This document shows, piece by piece, positions 6,491 to 13,538 of a DNA stretch of 15,924 nt. A model generated the notes under the pieces. It made no database searches and had not been told where the DNA came from. It worked only from the letters and a program-made list of their open reading frames with translations. A program made the position numbers and the translations under genes. The DNA is from Verrucomicrobia bacterium UBA673 (GTDB taxonomy: Bacteria; Verrucomicrobiota; Verrucomicrobiia; Limisphaerales; UBA1096): NCBI GenBank assembly GCA_002299785.1, contig DBNL01000013.1, forward strand, positions 1 through 15,924, given 5' to 3'. The stretch's first letter is position 1; every line of letters begins with the position of its first letter.

Positions 6491-7611
6491 TTTTCGAAGA
6501 GACGAGCGATGGGTTTGCCGGTTTTTGGGTTTTGTTCGCTGTAGTCGAGGCCGACGAAACGGCAGAGAGTGGCAGCGATTTGATCCATGACGACCGGTTC
6601 GCCGCCGGTCCATTCGCCACGCAGCGGACTATCCGGGCTGATGACCGCCAGCCAAGTGTTCTTGGCATCTCTGATTTGCGCGTTGTGGCTGTGCCAATTT
6701 AGCGCAATGTCGCCTCGGCCATGGTCGGTAGTGATCAGCAGGGTGGTCTTGTTCCGGTATTGTGCGTCGGCTTGCAGCCAGTTCCAAAGCTCGCTGAAAA
6801 TGGAATCATTTCGGGCGATGGCGGCGAGCACGCGGTCGTATCGTTTTTCGTGCGCCCAGTCGTCAGTCTCGCCAAGGCTGAGATAAAAAACGCGCGGTCG
6901 GTGGGTCTTGAGGTGCGCCATGGCAAACCGGAAGGTGTACTCGTCGTGCCGCACGGTGTCCCACGGCGTGAGGGTCTCGAACTGCAGCCGGCTCATGGAC
7001 TGGATGGCCGGGTCCGGGTGCGCATAGGCCTCATACCCGGCGTTGGTAAACACCGCGCCGGCCTCGTGCTGCACTGCCACCCCGATCACGTCCCAGGAGG
7101 CGAACGCGGCGACCTGTTTTTGCGGCAGGCCTAGTTTGCGACGCAGAAACTCGAGCACGGTGGGGTTGGGATTCAGAACCTTATCGTTGCTGGTGATGAG
7201 GTCGTCTCTCGCTTGGCCTGTGAGGATTTCCGAGTAACTGGGATAGGAAAAAAGTAGCCGGTTAGCCAGGCGTACCGAGCTTCCTTTTTGCGGGTTGCCG
7301 GCGACTGAGCCGTGGCGCTGCATCCATTCGCCCCAGAAAAACGGCATGAGTTTTTCGCGCCGTTCCTTCGGCGTGTCGGCCCAAAAGCGCTTGTAGGCTT
7401 TGGTGTCCTCCAGTTTACCGTCCTTGATCGTTGCCTTGAGAATCTCGAGGTCGAGCCCGCCGAACAGTTCCTGGTACCGCACACCGTCGAGCGTGATGAG
7501 GATCAGGTTTTCCGTCTTGCGCTCTGCGGCCAGGCCGCAGTTGAGTAACAGCATCGCGGTGGTCAGGATGGCCAGGCGCTTGGCCAAGTGGGGGAGTGGG
7601 TTTTTTGTCAT
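6487..7611 (-). CDS. exported alkaline phosphatase superfamily (phosphodiesterase/sulfatase-like) protein
   Basis: A 374-residue exported metal-dependent hydrolase of the alkaline phosphatase superfamily. An N-terminal hydrophobic segment (about 12-29, ending NCGLAA) is a signal peptide; Cys25 is not in a good lipobox. Candidate metal ligands follow superfamily order: Asp42 in ITLDGVR, a Ser in YPSYSEILTG (Ser125/127, likely nucleophile), Asp250/251 and His254 in GETDDWAH, Asp296-His297 in TTDHGRGD, and His307/309 in NWHSHN. The lack of the sulfatase CxPxR motif points to a phosphomonoesterase or phosphodiesterase rather than a formylglycine sulfatase; the substrate is not determinable. It starts 9 bp after the sulfatase stop and ends in an ATGA overlap with the DUF1080 gene, the middle of a three-gene operon. 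A GCTTGGCCAAG palindrome lies in its signal-peptide codons (7579-7588). Confidence 0.88.
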   Translation of the reverse strand: MTKNPLPHLAKRLAILTTAMLLLNCGLAAERKTENLILITLDGVRYQELFGGLDLEILKATIKDGKLEDTKAYKRFWADTPKERREKLMPFFWGEWMQRHGSVAGNPQKGSSVRLANRLLFSYPSYSEILTGQARDDLITSNDKVLNPNPTVLEFLRRKLGLPQKQVAAFASWDVIGVAVQHEAGAVFTNAGYEAYAHPDPAIQSMSRLQFETLTPWDTVRHDEYTFRFAMAHLKTHRPRVFYLSLGETDDWAHEKRYDRVLAAIARNDSIFSELWNWLQADAQYRNKTTLLITTDHGRGDIALNWHSHNAQIRDAKNTWLAVISPDSPLRGEWTGGEPVVMDQIAATLCRFVGLDYSEQNPKTGKPIARLFEK

Positions 7612-7620
7612 GTTGATATT

Positions 7621-9402
7621 TCAGAGTCGTTTCACATGCACATAGTACGCGCCGCAGATGGGGTTGGATCGACTCTCGTCAAACCAGGTGTGCAGGCGGG
7701 TCGGACCTTTCGGGAGGGTCACGGTGAACGTGGAGGCCTTGTCACTTGGCTTCACCGGCTTGGCCGTCATTTCGCGGTTGATGAACAACCGGGCCTGCTT
7801 GATCGGCAACGCGCCTTCGCCGTTGTACCCCGCGCCCAGCGGCAGGTTGGCTTCGCGCGGCCAGCGCCGCAACTCGAACCGGTAACGGCCAGCTTGGGCG
7901 ACTTCCAGTTCCCAGTAGCCGTTTTTCTGGGCACCGCGCCGGATCTGGCGCTGCTGGTCGATGAACACGTCGAGCCACTCGCAGGCGGTGAGCATCATCG
8001 GGTTTTCGGCGTCGCTGCCGATGATCAACCGCTGCGGTTCGTTGGCGATGTCGCCGACAGAGGCCCACCAGTCGTCGAGGTGCCGCCGCAGTTTCGCCGC
8101 CACTTCTGGGTGGTCATCGATGACGTTCTTTTTCTGCAGCGGATCTGTCTCGAGATTGTACAGCTCGCTGTCGCGCAGCATTCGCCACCGTTTCCAGAGC
8201 ACCGCGCCGCCTTCGCGCCGGAGGATGGAGGGGGAGTCGGGCGTGGGAAAGTCCAGGCTGCCGGGCATGCGACTGTAGTTGATCACGAGCATGCGCTCGG
8301 CCGGTACCTCGGCTTCGCCGCGAAGGGCTGGGGCGAGGTTGATGCCATCGAACTTCCGGGTTGTCTGGACTCCGCAGAGGTCAAGCAGTGTCGGGAGCAG
8401 GTCCTGTGTATGCGTCAACCCGCTGATGTCGCGCGGTTTGCTGAGGCCGCCGCCGGGCCAGCGGATGAAACAAGGCACGCGGTGGCCACCCTCCCACAGT
8501 TGGGTTTTCCGGCCGCGCATGCTGGCGGGATAATAGGCGTGGCCGAAGGTACTGCCGTTGTCGGTCATGAAAAGCAGGATAGTGTTTTGCGCCAGGCCGG
8601 ATTCGTCGAGGAACGCCATGAGCCGGCCCATGTTGGTGTCGACGTTGCGGATCATCGCGAGGTAGCGCACGAGGTTGCTTTTTGTCCGGGGCGTCATGAG
8701 CGGCAGCTTGGTGTTGGTTAGCACTTCCTCCACCACCTCGATGTCCTCGTCCGGCGCGAGGAACGGCCCGTGCGGCGTGTTGGTCGGCAGGTAGGCGAAG
8801 AACGGTTCTCCAGCCGCGGCACTGCGCTTGATCCAGTCGATGGCGTAGTCGAAGAAAATGTCGGTGCAGTAGCCGGTAAATTTTTTGCGTTTGCCGTTCC
8901 AGCGGTAGGTGTCGTCGAAGTAGTTGTTACCCCAGTGATCCGGCACGGAGCCGATGTGCGAGGAAGGGAACCACAGCGTCTCCTCGAAGCCGCGATCCTG
9001 CGGGCGGTACGGGTAATTGTCGCCGAGGTGCCACTTGCCGAAGATGCCGGTGCGGTAGCCCTGTTCGCGGAGCAGGTCGGCCATCGTCGGGAGGTTCGCC
9101 CGCAGGAGCGTGCGGCCGCTGCTCACGTTAATCGCGCCGTTGCGCGCTGGGTCGAGTCCTGTCATGAGCGAGCCGCGTGTCGGCGTGCACATCGGCGAGG
9201 CGTGGTAGTCGGTGAAGCGCACGCTCTGTGAGTGCAGCTTGTCGAGGAACGGCGTGTTGAGGACCGGGTTGCCGTGCGCGGAGAGTTCGGGATACCCCTG
9301 GTCATCCGTCATCACGAGGATCACATTCGGCCGGGCCGCCTGGCCAAGCGGAAGGGCCGCCACCGCCAATGCCGATGTGAACAGGGCAGGGAGAAATCGC
9401 AT
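7621..9402 (-). CDS. arylsulfatase, formylglycine-dependent, with C-terminal extension
   Basis: A 593-residue secreted sulfatase that would remove sulfate esters from an organic substrate, probably a sulfated polysaccharide. The signal peptide is residues 1-23 (MRFLPALFTSALAVAALPLGQAA in outline), then RPNVILVMTDDQGYPE with metal ligands Asp33/Asp34. The modification motif is Cys72-Thr-Pro-Thr-Arg76, where Cys72 would become formylglycine. The second signature GYRTGIFGKWHLGD gives Lys123/His125. Later ligands are His211 (NTPHGPF), Asp281-Asn282 (MTDNGS) and Lys299 (GRKTQLWEGG). ELYNLETDP marks the end of the usual sulfatase fold. Residues about 455-593 form an extra beta-rich domain (GYWELEVAQAGRYRFELRRWP). 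The frame runs upstream to 9948, but ATG 9402 yields the signal peptide and is preferred. First gene of the operon; no maturase (FGE or anSME) lies in the window. Confidence 0.95.
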   Translation of the reverse strand: MRFLPALFTSALAVAALPLGQAARPNVILVMTDDQGYPELSAHGNPVLNTPFLDKLHSQSVRFTDYHASPMCTPTRGSLMTGLDPARNGAINVSSGRTLLRANLPTMADLLREQGYRTGIFGKWHLGDNYPYRPQDRGFEETLWFPSSHIGSVPDHWGNNYFDDTYRWNGKRKKFTGYCTDIFFDYAIDWIKRSAAAGEPFFAYLPTNTPHGPFLAPDEDIEVVEEVLTNTKLPLMTPRTKSNLVRYLAMIRNVDTNMGRLMAFLDESGLAQNTILLFMTDNGSTFGHAYYPASMRGRKTQLWEGGHRVPCFIRWPGGGLSKPRDISGLTHTQDLLPTLLDLCGVQTTRKFDGINLAPALRGEAEVPAERMLVINYSRMPGSLDFPTPDSPSILRREGGAVLWKRWRMLRDSELYNLETDPLQKKNVIDDHPEVAAKLRRHLDDWWASVGDIANEPQRLIIGSDAENPMMLTACEWLDVFIDQQRQIRRGAQKNGYWELEVAQAGRYRFELRRWPREANLPLGAGYNGEGALPIKQARLFINREMTAKPVKPSDKASTFTVTLPKGPTRLHTWFDESRSNPICGAYYVHVKRL

Positions 9403-9518
9403 GGTTAGATTGTAGCGGTAGGCACCGCTGCTAAGCAACCCACCAGTGCAACGGGGAGCGCACCGCCCCTTTGAGCGCCTCGTCCAAGGCTTCGTCCCCA
9501 AATCTTTCCTTTGGCCAA

Positions 9519-9536
9519 GCCGGAAACGATTCCGGC
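9519..9536. promoter_or_regulatory. perfect 7-bp inverted repeat, candidate operator or hairpin
   Basis: GCCGGAA (9519-9525), ACGA, TTCCGGC (9530-9536) forms a perfect stem with a tetraloop. It directly abuts the TTGGCCAA palindrome. It lies about 120 bp upstream of the sulfatase start. No T-run follows on either strand, so a terminator role is unlikely. Confidence 0.35.
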
Positions 9537-9550
9537 GGGGCGCCGGTATC

Positions 9551-9562
9551 CCCTCGCGAGGG
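9551..9562. promoter_or_regulatory. 12-bp perfect palindrome CCCTCGCGAGGG
   Basis: CCCTCGCGAGGG is self-complementary across all 12 bases. It lies 15 bp from the neighbouring inverted repeat, between divergent promoters. A regulator-binding role is possible, but a chance palindrome in GC-rich DNA is not excluded. Confidence 0.25.
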
Positions 9563-9762
9563 CGCGTGTGCTCTCCAAACCGAATTGGCCGAGCTTGCTG
9601 GGCGTTTGATTTTGTGGATTGATGGCTGCCACTCGAATGACGCAGTTTGGCACATGGCAACCGAAGATTCGCGGCAAGTTGTTTTACAACTGGCCGCAAG
9701 GCGCGTGTGAGGAGGCACTGCGTTTCACGAGTGCCGGGCAGCTTGGCGTCGAGCCGTACGAT

Positions 9763-11220
9763 ATGGCCATCGTCGGTGCGGGCGTGGTCGGCTGCGGACT
9801 GGCGTATCGGCTTTCGCAGTACGATATTCGCGTGTTGCTTGTCGATCGACTGCATGATGTCGGCGAAGGCACGAGCAAGGCCAACAGCGCGCTCATCCAC
9901 TCCGGCTACGACGCCAAGCCGGGTTCGCTCGAGTCGAAACTGTTGCACGAGGCCGAGGCCGACTGGCCCGGCCTGGCGGCGCGGCTTAAAATCCCGCTAG
10001 ACCCCATCGGCGGCATCATGATGGCGGTGACCGACGAGCAGGAACGCCAGCTTGAGGCCGCCGAGAAAAACGCCCACGCCAATCGCGCCACCGATGTGCG
10101 CATCCTCAGCGCCACCGAGATTCGCGAGCGCGAGCCCAACGCGTCGCCGGATGTGCGTGGCGGGTTGCTCGTGCCGGGCGAGTCGCTGGTCGATCCGTTC
10201 ATGGCGTCGATCGCCTACGCCGAGATCGCCCTGGCCAACGGCGTCGATATTTTACTCGGCGCGGACATCGCCGGGGTGGAACTTGGCCAACCGTCGGGCG
10301 CACCGCTGCATCATCTCGTCACTGCTGACGGCCACCGTCTCCCGGCGCGTCGTATCGTCAACGCCGCTGGGTTGGGCAGTCGCCGTCTGGCCGACGGCTA
10401 CGGCGGTGGCGCGTTCGACATCAACCCTCGCCGCGGCCAGTTTTTGTTGTTCGACAAATCCGCGCGGCCGCTCGTGCAACACATCCTGCTGCCGGTGCCC
10501 ACTACGCACACGAAGGGCGTGCTGGTGGCGCCCACCATTTTCGGAAACCTGCTCGCGGGACCGACCGCCGAGGACCTGCCGCTCGAGGATCCCGCCGCCA
10601 CGCACACCACCGTCGAGGGCATTCGCCGGGTCGTGGAGGGCGGCTCGCGGCTCGTCGATGGCTTGGCCCGGCAGCCGGTCATTGCCACTTATGCCGGTGC
10701 GCGGTGCGCCTGCAACCAAGGGAGTTACGTGATCCGCCACAACGACGGCGCGCCCGGCATCGTCACGGTTACCGGCGCGCGCTCCACCGGGCTGACCGCG
10801 TCCATTTCGCTGGCGCGCCACTTGATCGACGGCATGCAAAAAGAGCTTGGCCTCGAGTTGTCGCCGGACAGCGCCGCGCTCGACTGCCGGCCGGACAGCG
10901 CCTGGCCTGGCTGGTGGCGGCGGCCGTTTGAGAACGGGGCGACCGATGCCCGCACCGATCACGGTTGCGCGATTTGTTTTTGTGAAGTGATCAGCGGGGG
11001 CGAAATCCGCGACGCACTCGACTCGCCGCTAAAGCCCCGCACGATGGATGCGCTAAAGCGGCGCACGCGGGTTCTGAGCGGCCGTTGCCAGGGCTTCGAC
11101 TGCCAGGTGCCGCTGGCGGAAATCGTGTCGGGCCACACCGGCATCGGTATCGCGCAACTCACGAAAAATGGCCCCGGCAGTGAACTGGTTGTGCCTGGCC
11201 AAGCGGAGGTCACGGCATGA
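9763..11220 (+). CDS. GlpA-like FAD-dependent oxidoreductase with C-terminal BFD-type [2Fe-2S] domain
   Basis: A flavoenzyme of the DAO/glycerol-3-phosphate dehydrogenase family; 485 residues from this start. The Rossmann motif GAGVVG (5-10) precedes a VDR acidic turn, then KANSALIHSGYD, RIVNAAGLGS, INPRRGQFLLFDK, and the closing TVTGARSTGLTAS. The C-terminal BFD-like domain has Cys405-x-Cys407 and Cys442-x4-Cys447, suited to a [2Fe-2S] cluster; Cys402 is extra. It probably oxidises glycerol-3-phosphate or a 2-hydroxyacid and passes electrons on. The start is uncertain: Tyr-Asp immediately upstream matches the family's usual YDVxIIGAG opening, while in-frame TTG 9679 and ATGs at 9637, 9622 and 9619 would give up to 533 residues. 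ATG 9763 is the conservative choice. The stop overlaps the next gene (ATGA), implying a two-subunit complex. Confidence 0.88.
   Translation: MAIVGAGVVGCGLAYRLSQYDIRVLLVDRLHDVGEGTSKANSALIHSGYDAKPGSLESKLLHEAEADWPGLAARLKIPLDPIGGIMMAVTDEQERQLEAAEKNAHANRATDVRILSATEIREREPNASPDVRGGLLVPGESLVDPFMASIAYAEIALANGVDILLGADIAGVELGQPSGAPLHHLVTADGHRLPARRIVNAAGLGSRRLADGYGGGAFDINPRRGQFLLFDKSARPLVQHILLPVPTTHTKGVLVAPTIFGNLLAGPTAEDLPLEDPAATHTTVEGIRRVVEGGSRLVDGLARQPVIATYAGARCACNQGSYVIRHNDGAPGIVTVTGARSTGLTASISLARHLIDGMQKELGLELSPDSAALDCRPDSAWPGWWRRPFENGATDARTDHGCAICFCEVISGGEIRDALDSPLKPRTMDALKRRTRVLSGRCQGFDCQVPLAEIVSGHTGIGIAQLTKNGPGSELVVPGQAEVTA
11205..11209 (+). promoter_or_regulatory. Shine-Dalgarno GGAGG for the downstream FAD oxidoreductase
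   Basis: GGAGG is followed by a 7-nt spacer to ATG 11217. It sits inside the last codons of the GlpA-like gene. It is notable because nearly every other start in this window lacks such a site. It supports the ATG 11217 start and coupled translation across the ATGA junction. Confidence 0.6.
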
Positions 11221-12179
11221 GCTGTGGGCAACATTTCAAGGTGGCGATCATCGGCGGCGGGCCGGCCGGCATCGGCGTGGCGGTTGGCTTGGCCAAGCGC
11301 GGTATCGGGCCGGTCGTGTTGATCGAGCGCCGTGCCGAGGTCGGTGGCACGCCGATGGGTTACCGTAAAAAACCGGGCGGTGTGCCGACGTTCGTCGAGT
11401 GGACGCGCGGCCGGGTGGTATTCGGCGAGGAACTGGCCGGGCGAATGGCCAAGCGCTTGGCCAAGACCGACACCACGATTCGGTTGAGTGCGCAAGTAAC
11501 CCAGATTGATCCCGTCGAAAAACGGCTGACGCTACTCTGGCCGGAAGGCGTGTGTGACGTCACCGCCGATGCCGTTGTGCTGGCAGCCGGTGCCCGTGAG
11601 CAAACGCCCGCCGAGAAGGGCTGGCTCGCTGGGGCGCGAACGGCGCGGGTCGGTTTCACGCGACACATCACCGGCTGGCTTGACGGTAACGGGTTGCTTC
11701 CCGCTCGCAAGCCGGTGGTGGTGGGCTCGGACCTGATCGCCTACTCGGCGGCGGCGAAGCTCCGGGCAGCAGGCAGCGACAAGCCGGTGATGATCGACCG
11801 GCGGCGAAGCCCCAGTGCGGGGTTGTTTGAGCGACTATTTTTCCGGCGCTGGACGCGCCCCGACTGGTCGGGCGACGTTACGGCTGCCGGGATAAAAGGC
11901 GACCGCTCCGCCGCCGGTGTGCAGTCAAGCGACGGCCAGGATTGGCACGGCGACGGCGTGATGATTTGCGGGGAACTCGTGCCGAACACCGAGCTGGCGC
12001 TGTTGGGCGGCCTGGCCGTCGAGCTGCCGTCGCGGCAACTGCAATTGGCGCGCGGCCAGGCGCTTTCGGAGCCGGGCTGGTTTGCCGCCGGCAACGTGCT
12101 CGGCGGCTTTCACGGTGCGCAGTGGTGCTACTTCAACGGCCGCCAAGCGGCCAGGCGCGTCGCGAATTTTTTGGAGTAG
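11217..12179 (+). CDS. NAD(P)/FAD-dependent oxidoreductase, partner of the GlpA-like flavoprotein
   Basis: A 320-residue pyridine-nucleotide-disulfide-oxidoreductase-like flavoprotein. It shows the FAD Rossmann motif GGGPAGIG (13-20), IERRAEVGG, the internal AVVLAAGARE motif and a C-terminal FAD contact AAGNVLGGFHGAQW. The segments FGEELAGRMA and PVVVGSDLIA align by eye with FGEEL and the second nucleotide-binding loop of the oxidoreductase that accompanies GlpA-like BFD proteins in Thermotoga/clostridial glycerol-3-phosphate operons. The second Rossmann loop is degenerate (VGSD rather than GxGxxG), and the Cys region after GG (GGI..QC) is replaced by GGTPMGYRKKPGG. At 320 residues it is shorter than typical partners (about 400). 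The usual third gene, a small DUF1667 protein, is absent: the next gene is on the opposite strand. It has a strong Shine-Dalgarno and overlaps the upstream stop. Confidence 0.85.
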   Translation: MSCGQHFKVAIIGGGPAGIGVAVGLAKRGIGPVVLIERRAEVGGTPMGYRKKPGGVPTFVEWTRGRVVFGEELAGRMAKRLAKTDTTIRLSAQVTQIDPVEKRLTLLWPEGVCDVTADAVVLAAGAREQTPAEKGWLAGARTARVGFTRHITGWLDGNGLLPARKPVVVGSDLIAYSAAAKLRAAGSDKPVMIDRRRSPSAGLFERLFFRRWTRPDWSGDVTAAGIKGDRSAAGVQSSDGQDWHGDGVMICGELVPNTELALLGGLAVELPSRQLQLARGQALSEPGWFAAGNVLGGFHGAQWCYFNGRQAARRVANFLE

Positions 12180-12218
12180 TCGCAGCGAAGGCGCGCACGC
12201 TCCCTGATCGCATTGGTA

Positions 12219-12968
12219 TCAGAAGGCCGGCTTGTAGCAGGCATTGCTGGGAGCGGACTGGGTGTCCTCGGCTTTTCCCGACGAGCCGTCCGCCAGGCCG
12301 AAGTGTTTGGCGCGCAGCGCGGTTGCCTTGCGATACTCGACGTGGCCATCGGACAAGACGAGATTGCCGCCCTTGAAATGCACGGAGGCGTACCAGTCGG
12401 AGGTGGGACTTCGCGTGTGGTGCCAGTAAGTGTACATGCCCTTGCCGCAGCCGCCGAACGACGGGCCGTACGAGGGCCGCAACGCCGTGTAGCTGACGAG
12501 CCGGACGGTTTCCTGGATGATGGCAACCTCGGAAGGACTGCGCACGCGATCCATCGACAGTTCCATCACCACGCCGTTGGGTAGATAACTGGTGGCGCTG
12601 GTCTTGGTGGCGTCCGAGGCATCTCCCGGTTTTTTCGCGTCGGGGCAGGAGTACACCTCGGTGCTGGGTCGATCTTGTCTTTGGAGGTAGGGCGCGATGG
12701 CGTAGAGGCAGTTGTTTCGCCAGAAGGAATTTTGCCTGTTCATGAAGTCAGGAACCTGCGACGCCTTGGGCGGGTACTTCTCGAAATCGTTCTCATAAAG
12801 CAGGAGCGCGATGCCGATCTGTTTCATGTTGCCGAGGCATTGTGTCTGCTTGGCCTTCCCCTTCGCCTTGGCTAGGGCCGGTAGCAACAACCCCGCTAGG
12901 ATGGCAATGATGGCGATCACCACCAGCAACTCGATGAGGGTGAACGCCCGCTTGGTCTTTGTTCTCAT
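12219..12968 (-). CDS. type II secretion/prepilin-type pseudopilin with H-X9-DG domain
   Basis: A 249-residue pseudopilin of the kind expanded in Verrucomicrobiota and Planctomycetota. A short basic leader MRTKTKRA is followed by FTLIELLVVIAIIAILAGLL, the class-III signal; prepilin peptidase would cleave after Ala8 (Ala, not Gly, at -1) and methylate Phe9. The helix runs into LLPALAKAKGKAKQTQCLGNMKQIG, standard for this group. The C-terminal motif His197-x9-Asp207-Gly208 (H FKGGNLVLS DG) matches the processing-associated H-X9-DG domain. Cys44, 87, 108 and 174 may pair after export. It would sit in the inner membrane or envelope; the function of these large paralogue sets is largely unknown. 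Its ATG overlaps the stop of the upstream ankyrin-lipoprotein gene (ATGA), so the two are coupled. It converges on the flavoprotein pair with a 39-bp gap. Confidence 0.93.
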   Translation of the reverse strand: MRTKTKRAFTLIELLVVIAIIAILAGLLLPALAKAKGKAKQTQCLGNMKQIGIALLLYENDFEKYPPKASQVPDFMNRQNSFWRNNCLYAIAPYLQRQDRPSTEVYSCPDAKKPGDASDATKTSATSYLPNGVVMELSMDRVRSPSEVAIIQETVRLVSYTALRPSYGPSFGGCGKGMYTYWHHTRSPTSDWYASVHFKGGNLVLSDGHVEYRKATALRAKHFGLADGSSGKAEDTQSAPSNACYKPAF

Positions 12969-13363
12969 TTAAAGGCTTCAGCTTTCAACTCAGCAGCCGT
13001 CCTGCCGACGGGATTACGGAGGAGGTCTTCCATTTCATTTTTGGGAAAAATTGTCGCGCAATCAAGCGGCATTTTGCCGTCGAAATTGATTGCGTTGACG
13101 TTGGCCTCGGCCGCGAGGATCAATTCCACGATATCCGGGTGACCGCACCACGCCGCCGAGTGCAGGGAGGATGCGCCGCAAGGTTCGTTCCGGGTGTCCA
13201 CCTCGGTTCTGGCCACTATATGCTGAAGGACAACTTCCTTGTTACCCATCTTGGTCGCAGCCCAGATGGGCGTCCCTGGCTTTGGGATGGCCGTCGGCTC
13301 CGGAGTTGTAACACACCCCATCAACAACGCGACTGCAATGATCGTTTGTAGCAATAACTTCAT
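12965..13363 (-). CDS. small ankyrin-repeat lipoprotein
   Basis: A 132-residue protein with an N-terminal hydrophobic segment ending LLMGC (Cys17), a plausible though non-ideal lipobox, so probably a lipid-anchored envelope protein. After a Pro/Thr-rich linker, three ankyrin-type repeats can be traced: TPIWAATKMGNKEVVLQHI (about 31-59), the canonical SSLHSAAWCGHPDIVELIL (about 65-93) followed by AANVN-like sequence, and a degenerate GKMPLDCAT repeat (about 95-116). Ankyrin repeats mediate protein contacts, and the partner is unknown. The ATG at 13363 has no Shine-Dalgarno. The TGA overlaps the ATG of the pseudopilin gene, the strongest hint of a joint role. It is divergent from the molybdopterin enzyme. 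Confidence 0.82.
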   Translation of the reverse strand: MKLLLQTIIAVALLMGCVTTPEPTAIPKPGTPIWAATKMGNKEVVLQHIVARTEVDTRNEPCGASSLHSAAWCGHPDIVELILAAEANVNAINFDGKMPLDCATIFPKNEMEDLLRNPVGRTAAELKAEAFK

Positions 13364-13538
13364 AAGGCGGATGTCGGGCGAGCCTAGAAAAGTGGGCTAA
13401 AATTAACAAAGTAAATCCTTCAAAAATCCTCTTCAGTAGCCAAGTCTCGTTGGGTGGATGAGTAGCCGCGAGTCCTTTATTTTACTAAGCGTTTGCTTGA
13501 TGGCCTCCAATTGGTTAGGGCATAATCTGCCGCGTCCA

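Larger units (their letters stand above)
9403..9762. other. divergent intergenic region with two perfect palindromic elements
   Basis: About 360 bp between the divergent sulfatase and GlpA-like genes. It carries a TTGGCCAA palindrome (9511-9518), a hairpin-type inverted repeat (9519-9536) and a 12-bp palindrome (9551-9562). These are candidate operators for either operon. The plus-strand GlpA frame stays open from 9619, so part of this region could be N-terminal coding sequence. Minus-strand ORFs here have no recognisable family and are not called. Confidence 0.55.

Noticed and set aside
7588..8721. Long plus-strand open frame (377 codons) opposite the sulfatase and AP-like genes
   Set aside because: It is antisense to well-supported coding sequence with clear catalytic motifs, and its translation has no recognisable domain; GC-rich codon bias produces such shadow frames.
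9403..9948. N-terminal extension of the sulfatase frame upstream of ATG 9402
   Set aside because: The signal peptide begins at MRFLPALF, so translation from upstream would bury it; the extension also runs through the divergent promoter and the GlpA-like start.
10052..10732. Plus-strand open frame of 226 codons inside the GlpA-like gene
   Set aside because: Its Arg/Ser/Pro-rich composition is typical of a shifted GC-rich frame; the overlapping frame has the flavoprotein motifs.
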